From assembly GCA_035528035.1 (NCBI GenBank), contig DATKZI010000026.1:186001-250000 (forward strand): a stretch of 64,000 bases of DNA, read 5' to 3'. The position numbers and the translations under genes are program-made. The notes under the pieces are model-generated. The model was not told the origin of the DNA. It ran no database searches and saw nothing but the letters and a program-made list of their open reading frames with translations. The stretch is from JABLTI01 sp035528035 (GTDB taxonomy: Archaea; Asgardarchaeota; Heimdallarchaeia; JABLTI01). The number at the start of each line of letters is the position of its first letter. Position 1 is the stretch's first letter. Positions 1-9,556 of this stretch are shown one piece after another.

Positions 1-62
1 CTGAACAACCATTACCAAGTGCCATTTCACAAATTATAGACTCCAAGGGAGGATTTATTCCA

Positions 63-2456
63 TTGACTGAGCAAAGATTTCCTATAGCTGTGATTGGTGA
101 ACCAGAAGCTAGACAGCAACTTATACTTAATATTTTGAAAAATGGTAATGCCCGTTTTCTAATCCTTGACCCTAAGGAATACTATGGACGTTTAGCTTCA
201 GTTAATCCCAGAATACGGGGTTATTTATTGGGTTCTAATTTTCATCTAAATATCATTAGTACTGAAGGTGATAAAATAAGAGATCAAGTTTATGCGTATT
301 GGTTTGCAAGGATCATTGCTTATTTAGCTAATTTAAGATCCGAATTAGCAAAGACAATAGAAACTTACCTCCTAGGTGCTTATCGTGATCCAAGCAATCA
401 GACAAAAGCGATTTTTCAGTTTAAAGATTTCGCCAATCAAGAACTTACTTCTGAAGTAACAAAAATGGGTCGAAATGAATCAAATGTTATTGCCAATGTC
501 TTGTACCCATTAGGAACATATGAAGAAATATCTCTTTTAACAAAAATTGGCAGCTCACTTTCTTTTGATACCTTGTTTGAAACGAAAGGTGCAATTATTC
601 AGTTTTCAAAAAATGATGATCAATTAACAAAAATTGCTTACCTCTTTACATTATTAAAATTGCGAAGTATTGCAAACTCAGACCCAAAAATATTAGTTCT
701 GGAAAATATTGATGAGATACTTGGTGGTTCTAAGTACTCATTAGAAAATGACTTAACGGATCTGATAATAGGTTTAGCTGAACATTATCATCTAATATTA
801 AGTGGTAGATCACCCTTAAAAATTCAAGAGTTGATCAAGCACACTTCAGCCAAGTTCATAAATCGATTAATAATGTATAAAGATAAAGAACTTTTCACAA
901 ATGAATATCGACTCTCAAAAGCTGATGAGACAAATCTTAGCAAATTGTCATCAAGAGAATTTATGGTTTTAGTTCAAGAGTTTTCAACTGCACATTATAT
1001 TAAAATTGACCCTGAAATGAATACTAAAATGCCTTTAGAAATTGATAGTCTTGAACAAGAGAGTAGTAAGCGGATTATAAATTCTAAAGATTATTTACAA
1101 AATGATGGAATAGCGCCAGACATAAAACGAGTAATTTTTGAATTATTAAAATTATTAAGAGAAAAACCAAAGAAAATATTACCAGAAGAAGGGTTGGAGC
1201 AATTAATTGATAATTGTTCAAAAACAGATATTCTGCGAGCAAAGGAAATAGCAAGAAATGAAGCTCTTATCAAAATAATTGAAAGTTCACCGGATGATTC
1301 AACTGAAAAAATCAATCTTTTGAAATTAACTGAAAGAGGAGATGAATACTACCGAAGTTATTTGAATCTACAAAAACAAATTCCCTTAATTTCCATTACT
1401 TCTCTTGCTGTTGAGAAGAATTTTGAAAGAGATATTTTGGAACGTATGGGGAACGCTGATAAATACATTGAAGTAGGAAATTATGACAAAGCCATAGAAA
1501 ATTTGTTGGAAATATCTGTGAGAATGTTAGCGGTATTACCAGAAGAGGATAGATTCAAGAATGGAAAAGAAGCTGCTAAATTACTTGAAAAGTGGTCCTA
1601 TTTATCGTCCTCAAAAGAAACAGGCAATACTAGTATAGTTAAGCGATTATTCATGGAGTTTTCTCAAATAGTTGTAAATAGCCTTAAAACAATAAAACAA
1701 CAAACAATAAAGACAGATGATTTAGAACAGAATTCCGAACCAAAGAGATCAGCTAATGTTAGCAATAAAAAGAAGACAAGTAATAACAATGACACAGAAA
1801 ATGATGATGATTTTGAAATTGATTTTAATATAGTAAATAAATCAGCTACTGAACCTGTAAAGATCGACCCATGGAAAAAACAAGTAGAAGTTATTGATGA
1901 AGCAAAGAGTAAAAATACTCAAACAACATCCAATGAAGACTCAAGTTTATTTAAAGCCGCTGCAGCAGATCTACGATCAGCAGGTATGGCTCACATAGAT
2001 GATAAAGGGGATATCTATAACCCCAAAAAAGACAATATCTTTGCCGATGATTTTTTTGAACGTGAACCTGATTTAGAAATTTTAAATAAAAATCCTTTCG
2101 CACCAATTAATGATAAGGATGATTCAGCGACAGTTATTATAGATAGTCAAATAGCAAAATTGGACCAATTAAAAACAAAATTAATGATTCGAATAGCTCA
2201 AGCACTTGGAGTATCAGTTATTGATGATGAGAAATTCATCTGGCACGTTCTAGAGACCAGATATAATGGAAAACTAGATGAGAAATATACTATCTCAGAA
2301 ATTGTTACCCTAATGAAAACCCTTTATCATGATGCAATGAATAAGGCATTAATTTCCGAAATAACTTTCGCTAAAATTGAAAAGCTAATTTCTAGTGAAT
2401 GTTTGCTTACTGATAATCTAATTATTGATTTGAAACAATATGTTCAAGACCTATAA
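63..2456 (+). CDS. HerA/FtsK-like protein with a degenerate P-loop (uncertain)
   Basis: This is a protein of at least 797 residues that I do not recognise with confidence. Residues 6-20 (PIAVIGEPEARQQLI) sit where a HerA/TraG-type ATPase has its Walker A motif, but the GKT/S is missing. ILVLENIDEI near residue 210 looks like a Walker B strand. The middle is helical, and residues about 550-640 form an acidic, Asn/Lys-rich linker before a helical C-terminal domain. TTG at 63 follows a GGGAGGA at 47-53, but the frame stays open and coding-like back to base 3, so the true start may lie left of the window. The 3' end overlaps the convergent gene on the other strand by a few bases. Inference: a non-hydrolysing paralogue of a DNA-pumping ATPase. 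A coiled-coil scaffold is the alternative. Confidence 0.5.
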   Translation: MTEQRFPIAVIGEPEARQQLILNILKNGNARFLILDPKEYYGRLASVNPRIRGYLLGSNFHLNIISTEGDKIRDQVYAYWFARIIAYLANLRSELAKTIETYLLGAYRDPSNQTKAIFQFKDFANQELTSEVTKMGRNESNVIANVLYPLGTYEEISLLTKIGSSLSFDTLFETKGAIIQFSKNDDQLTKIAYLFTLLKLRSIANSDPKILVLENIDEILGGSKYSLENDLTDLIIGLAEHYHLILSGRSPLKIQELIKHTSAKFINRLIMYKDKELFTNEYRLSKADETNLSKLSSREFMVLVQEFSTAHYIKIDPEMNTKMPLEIDSLEQESSKRIINSKDYLQNDGIAPDIKRVIFELLKLLREKPKKILPEEGLEQLIDNCSKTDILRAKEIARNEALIKIIESSPDDSTEKINLLKLTERGDEYYRSYLNLQKQIPLISITSLAVEKNFERDILERMGNADKYIEVGNYDKAIENLLEISVRMLAVLPEEDRFKNGKEAAKLLEKWSYLSSSKETGNTSIVKRLFMEFSQIVVNSLKTIKQQTIKTDDLEQNSEPKRSANVSNKKKTSNNNDTENDDDFEIDFNIVNKSATEPVKIDPWKKQVEVIDEAKSKNTQTTSNEDSSLFKAAAADLRSAGMAHIDDKGDIYNPKKDNIFADDFFEREPDLEILNKNPFAPINDKDDSATVIIDSQIAKLDQLKTKLMIRIAQALGVSVIDDEKFIWHVLETRYNGKLDEKYTISEIVTLMKTLYHDAMNKALISEITFAKIEKLISSECLLTDNLIIDLKQYVQDL

Positions 2457-2936
2457 ATTGTTTTCAAGGGAATTTTTTTTCAACCTTTTTTTAATAAGAC
2501 TGATTATTGCGTTAGTCCTAGCTTTAGGTATATTTAGTTCACTCGGTCGTAAGATCGATTTTATCGTTCTATCAAATGAAATTGAAACAATACCTATACC
2601 ATTTATCTTTGCCATTTGTATTTGTTCTTGATCGGTTGGAGCTTGATATTCTTCAGGATATGCAAGAATGACTCGATGAGCAAATTCCCTATAGAGAAGT
2701 GGGTGGGTGATCCAAAGACCATTTTCAACTTCAATAAAGGTTATTTTATCATCTTTAAAGGCTGCAACATCTATTCGTAATTTCGTTATTTCTTTTCCTG
2801 AAATGAATTTTATATCAAATAATGTATTATCCAAAACCAGCTCAGTAACTACTACATAACCAAGTTGATGTAAGTGCTCTACAAGTACTTGAGCTATTTT
2901 TCTTTCCGATAATTGCGTTTGATTTCCTGAAGACAT
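2451..2936 (-). CDS. Predicted restriction-endonuclease-like (PD-(D/E)xK) protein
   Basis: This is a small protein of about 161 residues. It contains RIDVAAFKDDKITFIEVENG, an Asp followed by a hydrophobic strand with ExE, which resembles the core of PD-(D/E)xK nucleases, although the usual Lys is replaced by Glu/Asn. The longer frame begins at a TTG at 2981. I prefer ATG 2936 because TTTATATT lies about 30-35 bases upstream, which would give a leaderless transcript. The 3' end overlaps the convergent neighbour. A role in nucleic-acid cleavage is inferred from one motif only. Confidence 0.5.
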   Translation of the reverse strand: MSSGNQTQLSERKIAQVLVEHLHQLGYVVVTELVLDNTLFDIKFISGKEITKLRIDVAAFKDDKITFIEVENGLWITHPLLYREFAHRVILAYPEEYQAPTDQEQIQMAKINGIGIVSISFDRTIKSILRPSELNIPKARTNAIISLIKKRLKKNSLENNL

Positions 2937-3049
2937 TTTATCTGCGATAATTAATGGAAAATTTTCAATATAAATTAACAAATAATTTGTATCTTATTTA
3001 GCTCTTTTAAAAGAAAAATAAGCTAATAATAGTTGAATCAAAAATAGGT

Positions 3050-3895
3050 TTGGGTTTAAACCAAGTATCAAATGAAGAAAAATTAGTGATAGCAATGATT
3101 GGAATAGGAAATTCTGAGCTGTTAACAACGGGTTTTATGGATAAATACCTTGATTGGTTAATAAACATCCTAAAATTTACTGGAATGACTTTTAGCTCAA
3201 TATTTCTAATTCTATTTATCATCTATCTTATAATTAATGTTTTACTCAATCTCCTATCAGATATTCCTATTATTAAAGGCGTCTTAAGATTATTAGAATA
3301 TCTACTTATACCAGGACCAATTATGCATTCTGTATGGCATGTTTTTGCTGCTAAGAAACTCAACATTCAAACTGAACATCAATATAATTTTGGTTTTGCT
3401 TGGAGTCGATCAGCAATTAAATTAGTTGATCGTCTCAAGAATCTGAGAGAAGCTGTTATTTTCTTTTGGGCACCAATAATGAATATTTTCGTCATAGTTT
3501 TTTGGGTATTTCCTGGTATATTTCTTTTCCAATGGTTGGATTCACTTCTAGATAGAACAGTTTTCTATTGGATATGGTTATACATTCTATTATCATTAGT
3601 GATTTTTGGGTTACCAAGTGTTTCAGATTTATTAAATCCATTACAGATTACCATTGTTAAAACACCAGAATTTTATCTCTTCGTTATTTTTTACGTAATT
3701 CTTGCTCCTATAACACTTGTTTTATGGGGATATGGTATGACTATCATTTTTTCACTTGGATACGCTATTATTGCATTTTATGAAGTACATAAGATAGCGA
3801 AAAAGGAAGAGAATCGCTTGGCTAAAAGCCATGACAAAATATTACAAAAAACAAAAACTGTTTACATATTAACTGATTCAAACACGCCAGAATAA
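3050..3895 (+). CDS. Multi-pass membrane protein of unknown function
   Basis: This 281-residue protein has hydrophobic segments near residues 46-68, 137-160, 170-192 and 210-245. It ends in a charged cytoplasmic tail. A conserved-looking stretch, PGPIMHSVWHVFAAKK (residues about 89-104), contains HxxxH, and SDLLNPL occurs later. This is loosely reminiscent of site-2-protease/M50 proteins, but the catalytic Glu of HExxH is absent, so I do not call a protease. The first start is TTG; ATG 3095 is an alternative. The gene stands alone between two minus-strand genes. Confidence 0.6.
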   Translation: MGLNQVSNEEKLVIAMIGIGNSELLTTGFMDKYLDWLINILKFTGMTFSSIFLILFIIYLIINVLLNLLSDIPIIKGVLRLLEYLLIPGPIMHSVWHVFAAKKLNIQTEHQYNFGFAWSRSAIKLVDRLKNLREAVIFFWAPIMNIFVIVFWVFPGIFLFQWLDSLLDRTVFYWIWLYILLSLVIFGLPSVSDLLNPLQITIVKTPEFYLFVIFYVILAPITLVLWGYGMTIIFSLGYAIIAFYEVHKIAKKEENRLAKSHDKILQKTKTVYILTDSNTPE

Positions 3896-3917
3896 ATTTG
3901 TCATTTTTCAGAAAAAA

Positions 3918-4730
3918 TCATTTGGGTTGCTGTAATTGAGTGTATTCGTATAAACTAATTAGATCTTTTTGAAGTCTCCTGAGAAGAATGATTGGTGCTA
4001 AACGATCTGCTGCTAATTCACGATCAAAAACAATGAGTAGAATTTCAAGTTGTTTCATCACATAACTTGTATAATGTTGAGTGATTGGTAATTGCGGATT
4101 GCCTGATATAAGATGAATTGTACCGGTATATGTTTTATCAGTAATCAAAGTAGTAACATCCCATAGTAATTCCTCAGTTATAGGTACTCCTTCATCTTTA
4201 AGGCGAGTTAAAATAGCTTCCACTAAAGGTTTGATATTTAATAGTTTTTTAATTTCTTTTATGATAGAAGGTTCTTCAGGAATGATCTTATACAATCGAT
4301 ATTGATTTAATAAATGGTATTTGTGATATATAGGGTGTTGAGTTGGAATAGAATCAATTTTTGTTTTAAGTGAAGAACTAACATATTCACCATCAAAAGT
4401 AAGATTAACCAGATGAATGGCTGAACCAAAGGTTAAGAGATTTTTTCGCATAAACATATTTACAGAAGCATAAATATCACTATCACTCCAGATTTGAACC
4501 GTTTGTTCAATGGAAAATGGATCAATTAAAGTTAGTCTAAGATAGGGTTTTTTGTTTTTCGCTACAAGGTCTATAGCATCTTTTAAGGTAGCAAAAATAC
4601 TTACAGTACCTGGCTTGACCATTTCTTTGAAGAATAATATCGGTTCAGAATCTATCAATTTCAATAACTCCTCAGTTTTTTCTTTGATGTTTATTCTCAT
4701 ACCACTTTTTAGAGATTGCGCAATTGACAA
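3918..4730 (-). CDS. Hypothetical protein, 270 aa
   Basis: I do not recognise a family. The protein is soluble and has a mixed alpha/beta N-terminal half with IFATLKDAIDLVAKNKKPYLRLTL and IWSDSDIYASVNMF. The Leu-rich helical C-terminal half ends in a run of Leu/Arg and Gln. It is transcribed divergently from the thermosome gene with about 110 bases between the two starts, so the promoters are back to back. This suggests, but does not show, that it belongs to the same stress or protein-quality context. Confidence 0.55.
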   Translation of the reverse strand: MSIAQSLKSGMRINIKEKTEELLKLIDSEPILFFKEMVKPGTVSIFATLKDAIDLVAKNKKPYLRLTLIDPFSIEQTVQIWSDSDIYASVNMFMRKNLLTFGSAIHLVNLTFDGEYVSSSLKTKIDSIPTQHPIYHKYHLLNQYRLYKIIPEEPSIIKEIKKLLNIKPLVEAILTRLKDEGVPITEELLWDVTTLITDKTYTGTIHLISGNPQLPITQHYTSYVMKQLEILLIVFDRELAADRLAPIILLRRLQKDLISLYEYTQLQQPK

Positions 4731-4773
4731 CTCCTTGTCTCGTATTCACTGAACTTCTGGAACCACTCGGAAG

Positions 4774-4783
4774 CTTTAAATAT
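4774..4783 (+). promoter_or_regulatory. TATA box of the thermosome gene
   Basis: CTTTAAATAT lies about 60 bases before the thermosome ATG and is preceded by the purine-rich CGGAAG at a BRE-like position. Transcription would begin near 4806-4810, giving a leader of about 30 bases. Confidence 0.6.
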
Positions 4784-4839
4784 CAGTACAAATCAGCAGA
4801 AAATAGCAAATAATCACTTTTCTTGGTGAGAATAACAAA

Positions 4840-6477
4840 ATGTCTCAACAAAACATTCCAATTATACTACTAAAAGAGGGCACAACCCGAACACGAGGGA
4901 AAGAAGCTCAAAAGAACAATATGAGAGCTGCTATGGCTATTGCTGAAGCAGTACGTTCAACTCTTGGACCAAAAGGTTCAGATAAAATGCTTGTTGATTC
5001 TCTTGGTGATGTGGTCATTACTAATGATGGTGCTACAATTTTAGAAGAAATAGATGTCGAACATCCAGCTGCAAAATTGATGACTCAAGTTGCAAAAACT
5101 CAAGATGATCAAGTTGGCGATGGAACAACTTCTGCAGTAATATTAGCTGGAGCACTCCTAAAAAATGCTGATGCATTAATTGAAATGGGAATTCATCCAT
5201 CCATAATTATTTCTGGTTATAAAAAAGCAACAGATAAAGCACGAGAGGTTCTCGATAAAATAGCTATCGATATTGATCCTCAAGATAAAAAGACTTTACT
5301 TAAAGTTGCTTCTACTGCATTAAATAGCAAAGTTGTTTCAGCTGAAAAAGATTTAATGACTGAAATAGCTGTTGATGCAGTTCTTCAAATTACTGAGGAA
5401 CGTAATGGCAAACGAATAGCTAATCTTGACTGGATTAAAATTGTTCAAAAAGCTGGCAAAGCATTAGGTAACACCCAACTTATTAAAGGTGTTTTACTCG
5501 ATAAAGAAATAGTTCATCCAGGTATGCCTAAATTTATTGAAGGCGCAAAGATTGCTTTAATTGATGATAACATTGAAATTCAAAAGACAGAGTTCAGTGC
5601 TGAAATAAAAATCGAAGAAACAAGCCAGATGCAAGCTTTCCTTGATAGAGAACAACAAATGATCGAAGAAATGGTTCAAAAAATTGTTAAGTCAGGTGCA
5701 AATGTACTTGTCTGTCAAAAAGGCATAGATGATCTAGCACAACATTTCTTAGCTAAGAAAGGTATTTTAGCTGTTCGTCGTGTCAAGAAAAGCGACATGG
5801 AAAAACTTGCCCGAGCAACCGGTGGTAAAATTGTCTCAACAGTTTACGAATTAACAAAGGACGATCTTGGTGTTGCAGGCAAAGCAGAACATATGAAAAT
5901 CGGTGATGATGATAATGTTCTTATTTCTGAAGGAAAGAATCCTCGTTCTGTAACTATCCTTGTTAGAGGTGGCAGTAAATATATCACTGATGAAGCTGAA
6001 AGATCATTAAATGATGCTTTGTGTGTAGTTAGAGATGCTATCGAAGATGGGAAAGTTGTCGCAGGTGGTGGAGCTTCTGAAGTTGAAATCGCATTGGTTC
6101 TTCGTAGTCTTGCTGAAAGTATTGGTGGACGTGAACAATTAGCCATTGAGAAATTTGCGGATGCTATGGAAATCATTCCTAAAACTTTAGCTGAAAATGC
6201 AGGTCTTGATGCTATTGATATCGTTACAGAGATTAGATCAAAACATACAGGTGTTGATGGACCACATTTTGGAATTGATCTCTTCAAAGGTAAAGTGGGT
6301 GATTTAACTAAATCAGGTGTTATCGAACCTCTTAGAGTAAAATCACAAGCTATACGATCAGCATCAGAAGCAGCTGAATTGATTCTTCGAATTGATGATG
6401 TCATAGCTGCAAAATCAAAACCAGCTGGTGCCGGTATGCCTGGTGGTATGCCTGGTGGCATGATGCCTCCAATGTAA
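4840..6477 (+). CDS. thsA: Thermosome subunit (group II chaperonin, Cpn60/TCP-1 family)
   Basis: This ATP-driven cytosolic folding chamber subunit is full length at 545 residues. Family motifs are clear: TLGPKGSDKML (residues 41-51), TNDGATIL (61-68), the ATP-binding GDGTTS (93-98), and VVAGGGASEVE in the late equatorial domain. It ends with the Gly/Met-rich tail GGMPGGMMPPM that is typical of archaeal subunits and is thought to reach into the cavity. The protein forms homo- or hetero-oligomeric double rings with a built-in lid. The gene is a single transcription unit with its own TATA box and a hairpin terminator directly after the stop. Only one subunit gene is visible here; paralogues may lie elsewhere. 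Confidence 0.97.
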   Translation: MSQQNIPIILLKEGTTRTRGKEAQKNNMRAAMAIAEAVRSTLGPKGSDKMLVDSLGDVVITNDGATILEEIDVEHPAAKLMTQVAKTQDDQVGDGTTSAVILAGALLKNADALIEMGIHPSIIISGYKKATDKAREVLDKIAIDIDPQDKKTLLKVASTALNSKVVSAEKDLMTEIAVDAVLQITEERNGKRIANLDWIKIVQKAGKALGNTQLIKGVLLDKEIVHPGMPKFIEGAKIALIDDNIEIQKTEFSAEIKIEETSQMQAFLDREQQMIEEMVQKIVKSGANVLVCQKGIDDLAQHFLAKKGILAVRRVKKSDMEKLARATGGKIVSTVYELTKDDLGVAGKAEHMKIGDDDNVLISEGKNPRSVTILVRGGSKYITDEAERSLNDALCVVRDAIEDGKVVAGGGASEVEIALVLRSLAESIGGREQLAIEKFADAMEIIPKTLAENAGLDAIDIVTEIRSKHTGVDGPHFGIDLFKGKVGDLTKSGVIEPLRVKSQAIRSASEAAELILRIDDVIAAKSKPAGAGMPGGMPGGMMPPM

Positions 6478-6490
6478 TTTTAAAAAGCAC

Positions 6491-6506
6491 GAGACCTTTT
6501 GGTCTC
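6491..6506 (+). terminator. Hairpin terminator after the thermosome gene
   Basis: GAGACC-TTTT-GGTCTC is a perfect 6-bp stem with a 4-base loop. It is followed by TTTC and a T-rich tract and begins 13 bases after the stop codon. Confidence 0.7.
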
Positions 6507-6576
6507 TTTCTAATTTTTTATTTCAAAATAATTTTTATGTGTAATAATAAAAAGAAAGAAAAAAAAATTTAAGAAT

Positions 6577-7131
6577 TCAGATGGATGTTATTGCTTCTAG
6601 TTCTTTTCTCAAATCGTCAATATCTTTTTCGTTCAAATCAACTTCTTCAGATTCACCGAAATCACTAGTCTTTACAGAAATTGTTTTATCTTTGATTTCT
6701 CTTTCTCTTTGTTGTAAAAATCTTTTCTCTCGAGCTTGTAAATCGGATTTAATTATCTCAAAGAAATTATTGAATTGAGCTAAATCGTTTGGTGGAATTA
6801 CCCAATAACGATTGGGTGAAAAACTAAAGGATTCCATCCCTAAACCAAAAACACTTGAACGTAGTTTTATTAAATTGCTAAATTCACCCAAATATGTAAC
6901 TATGCAAATATTTCCATCAGTTGTTACAGGTAACCAATCTATTGAATTTCTTGTTCTAACTAATGAAACAATTCTACGTAATTTTTTTTCTTTTTCCCCA
7001 CCACAGTTTTGAAAAACCCAGAGTGAGCAAACAGTCTCATCCTTTTCAGGTGTTCCTTTACTGCTATCTGTAGGGATTTTTATATTGTCTATAGTGATGG
7101 CTTTATTGGGTTCAGTAGCTTTTGGATTCAT
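6577..7131 (-). CDS. Hypothetical protein, about 184 aa
   Basis: No family is recognised. The N-terminal 110 residues look like a compact beta-rich domain (SLWVFQNCGG, LVRTRNSIDWLPVTTDGNICIVTYLGEF). It is followed by YWVIPPNDLAQFNNFFEIIK and a charged, coiled-coil-like C-terminus ending in LRKELEAI. The longer frame starts with TTG at 7140, and ATG at 7131 is more likely. The gene stands alone, tail to tail with the thermosome gene. Confidence 0.55.
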   Translation of the reverse strand: MNPKATEPNKAITIDNIKIPTDSSKGTPEKDETVCSLWVFQNCGGEKEKKLRRIVSLVRTRNSIDWLPVTTDGNICIVTYLGEFSNLIKLRSSVFGLGMESFSFSPNRYWVIPPNDLAQFNNFFEIIKSDLQAREKRFLQQREREIKDKTISVKTSDFGESEEVDLNEKDIDDLRKELEAITSI

Positions 7132-7286
7132 ATAAATCAATATAGAAATATTCCTTTTAGTATTTTATGTTTTCTCAAGAGACATTTTTCCAAAAAGCTA
7201 AATTTGGTATTATTTTTCTTTGATTCTCGATAGTTTTTTATTTAATTTTAACATAATCCAATTTATTAGTTCGGAGAGTTTCTCAG

Positions 7287-8057
7287 GTGTCAATACTAAA
7301 AAATATTCCTGGAGTAGAACCATTCTTTTACAAAAGAGGGAAGGTTGGTTGCCTTCTTTGCCATGGTTTTACAGGTGTTCCTCATGAAGTTCATGAACTT
7401 GGGAGTTATCTTTCGGAAAAAGGGATAACAACAATCGGTCCTAGATTGCCTGGTCATGGAACTACTCTTAAGGATATGCAAAAAACATCAGCTAAAGATT
7501 GGTATTCTGAATATTTGAAAGCTTACAGTATCTTGCAAAAACATTGTCAGGAGATCTTTATTGGAGGTTTATCATTAGGTGGATTACTAACTTTGAAATG
7601 CGCAACAGAAAAGCCTGTTAAAGGAGTAATATCCCTAGCAACGCCTTTGAAAGTTAAATTTCCAACAATGACAGTACTCCCTCTAATTGCTCCTCTCCTT
7701 CAAAATGCTTCAGTTAAAAAAAGTAAAAGAGATTTGGAATACCAACAGAAATACGGTATAATTTGTTATGATAGAGATCCGATTGGACCAGCAAAATTCG
7801 TTGTTAAATTAATAAAAGAAATGCGAAGCAGATTGAAAGAGATAACTGCCCCAATACTGATCATTCAAGGATTAAAAGATTCAAATTGGATCATTAAATC
7901 AGCGAAAATATTAATGGAGAATGTTTCATCTCAAGAAAGAGAATTGGTTTTCTTAGAACAATCCCCCCACTGTTTTACAATAGGTCCTGAAAAAGAGAAA
8001 GTTAATGAAATCGTTTATGAATTTATTAGAAAGAAGTCTGACATTTTAGAAAAATAA
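7287..8057 (+). CDS. Alpha/beta hydrolase, carboxylesterase / monoacylglycerol-lipase type
   Basis: This 256-residue cytosolic serine hydrolase resembles Est30-type carboxylesterases. HGFTGVPHEVHELG gives the oxyanion region, GLSLGG carries the nucleophile Ser, GLKDSNW the acid, and SPHCF the catalytic His, all in the usual order. The start is GTG. It ends directly at the start of the methyltransferase gene, so the two are probably one operon. The substrate is not predictable beyond a short-chain or lipid ester. Confidence 0.85.
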   Translation: MSILKNIPGVEPFFYKRGKVGCLLCHGFTGVPHEVHELGSYLSEKGITTIGPRLPGHGTTLKDMQKTSAKDWYSEYLKAYSILQKHCQEIFIGGLSLGGLLTLKCATEKPVKGVISLATPLKVKFPTMTVLPLIAPLLQNASVKKSKRDLEYQQKYGIICYDRDPIGPAKFVVKLIKEMRSRLKEITAPILIIQGLKDSNWIIKSAKILMENVSSQERELVFLEQSPHCFTIGPEKEKVNEIVYEFIRKKSDILEK

Positions 8058-8963
8058 GTGGGAGCTGAAAACTTGACACTCAAATGGAGTTATTTACAGA
8101 ATGCAAATGCAATGGATGTAGGAAGATATTTTGAATATGATGAAGATGCGTTGAAGCAATTTGATAAATGGTTATGTTTTTTGAAAAAACCAAAAACAAA
8201 GCTTTTAGAGATTGGCTCTGGAAGCGGGTATTTCACTAATCTATTATTGAAACTATTCCCACAAATTGAATTATCTTGTTTAGAATATGATGAGGAATTA
8301 GTAAGAACACTCGCTAAAAAATTCGATAATAAAATAACGATCATAAATGAAGCTATAGAAAATACTTCAATAAAATCGAATACTTACGATAATGCTATTT
8401 CACATATTGTCATACATAATTTAAATGACCCATTAAAAGGAATACTTCAAATGGCTCGAGTTGTAAAACCTGGAGGACATGTAGTAACAATAGAACCTTT
8501 ACCTGCGAGTAGACATTATTATCCAAATAGTGATGTTGAGAGCGCTTTTGATTTACTTGATAAAGTGCAAATGTACAAGTGTATCGAATGGAGCGCCAAA
8601 AACGATATCAATCCACAAGGTAATCCTTGGCAATATTGTTATCCAAAATTCTTTGAGGAAGTGGGATTAAAAAATATTACTTGTTTTGGTTGGACATCGA
8701 TTTTTACTTTATCTGATGAAAGATTTGATTTTGATGAAAAGAAAAAATGGCTAAAAATGAAATATAATTTTATGAAAAGTAAAGAAGATGAAACAACTAA
8801 TATCCTATTAGCAGCTGATAACAAAGAGGAAGAAATAAAGAAAGCTCATGAAATTATTTACAATTATTATGATGAACTCCTAAAAGCATCAAAAGAACAA
8901 CTAGCTCACATACATGAACAAGAGATAGTTCATCGAATTATTACTATAGGAACTAAAAATTAA
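8058..8963 (+). CDS. Class I SAM-dependent methyltransferase
   Basis: KLLEIGSGSGYFTNLLLK is SAM-binding motif I, ELSCLEYDEELV supplies the acidic residue of motif II, and VVKPGGHVVTIEP is the post-core strand. The protein has about 301 residues with a helical C-terminal extension that may bind substrate. GTG at 8058 abuts the hydrolase stop. TTG at 8073 is a strong alternative start because GGGAG lies about eight bases before it. The gene is translationally coupled to the upstream hydrolase. The substrate is unknown. Confidence 0.85.
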   Translation: MGAENLTLKWSYLQNANAMDVGRYFEYDEDALKQFDKWLCFLKKPKTKLLEIGSGSGYFTNLLLKLFPQIELSCLEYDEELVRTLAKKFDNKITIINEAIENTSIKSNTYDNAISHIVIHNLNDPLKGILQMARVVKPGGHVVTIEPLPASRHYYPNSDVESAFDLLDKVQMYKCIEWSAKNDINPQGNPWQYCYPKFFEEVGLKNITCFGWTSIFTLSDERFDFDEKKKWLKMKYNFMKSKEDETTNILLAADNKEEEIKKAHEIIYNYYDELLKASKEQLAHIHEQEIVHRIITIGTKN

Positions 8964-8991
8964 AAGATAATTAATTAAATGTAATGGAAAT

Positions 8992-9007
8992 ATGTAACAA
9001 GAAACAT
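8992..9007 (+). promoter_or_regulatory. PadR-type operator ATGT-N8-ACAT
   Basis: ATGT-AACAAGAA-ACAT matches the ATGT-N8-ACAT dyad known for PadR repressors. It partly overlaps the TTTATAA TATA element at 9007-9013 of the PadR gene just downstream, so bound protein would block its own promoter. Confidence 0.65.
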
Positions 9008-9042
9008 TTATAACGTAAAAGTAAGACCTCTTACTGATTGAC

Positions 9043-9471
9043 ATGTGGATTCTTGACGTAGTTTCAAACGCAGGAAAGATGAGTTCAATACAAGTAGCGA
9101 TCTTGATGGAATTTGCAAAAAGTGGGAGTGAACCTAAAAAAATTCCTGAGATAATAGCTGTTTTAGAGGAAGTTTTTAAGGATATTTGGAAACCCAAAAA
9201 AGGTACAATTTATCCAGCTATTCATCAACTTGCTCTCAAAGGATATCTCAAGATGCATGCAGTGCAACCATATGGTTATTCGATAACTGAAAATGGATTA
9301 AATATAATTAATGAGGTTATCAAAAACATTAATCTTCAAATGGAATCATACATGCAATATTACACCTATATATTGAAGAGTTATTCTGAACTTAATGAAC
9401 AAAAAGCAAAAGAGATTAGCTCAGAGATAATCAAGACAATTAATACAAAAATTAAACAGTTCTCAATTTGA
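9043..9471 (+). CDS. PadR-family transcriptional regulator
   Basis: This 142-residue winged-helix regulator carries the PadR signature KKGTIYPAIHQLALKGYL at about residues 47-64, followed by a wing (MHAVQPYGYSITENG) and a C-terminal helical dimerisation arm. PadR proteins are usually repressors relieved by small molecules. The short leader and the dyad at the TATA box point to autoregulation. The preceding hydrolase/methyltransferase pair or a distant transporter may be other targets, but the sequence does not show this. Confidence 0.9.
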   Translation: MWILDVVSNAGKMSSIQVAILMEFAKSGSEPKKIPEIIAVLEEVFKDIWKPKKGTIYPAIHQLALKGYLKMHAVQPYGYSITENGLNIINEVIKNINLQMESYMQYYTYILKSYSELNEQKAKEISSEIIKTINTKIKQFSI

Positions 9472-9556
9472 AAATAGCTAATAAAAAAGAATGAGTAAGT
9501 TCTAGAAGAAAGCAATGAAAAAAGTACGAGTCAATTATAAACAGTATTAGAAAAGT

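Noticed and set aside
3300..3400. HxxxH motif as an M50 metalloprotease site
   Set aside because: The catalytic Glu of HExxH is missing and the third ligand motif is only loosely similar.
5844..6461. Long antisense reading frame over the thermosome gene
   Set aside because: It mirrors a highly conserved gene in the opposite strand, has low-complexity Ser/Pro/Ile content, and no start context.
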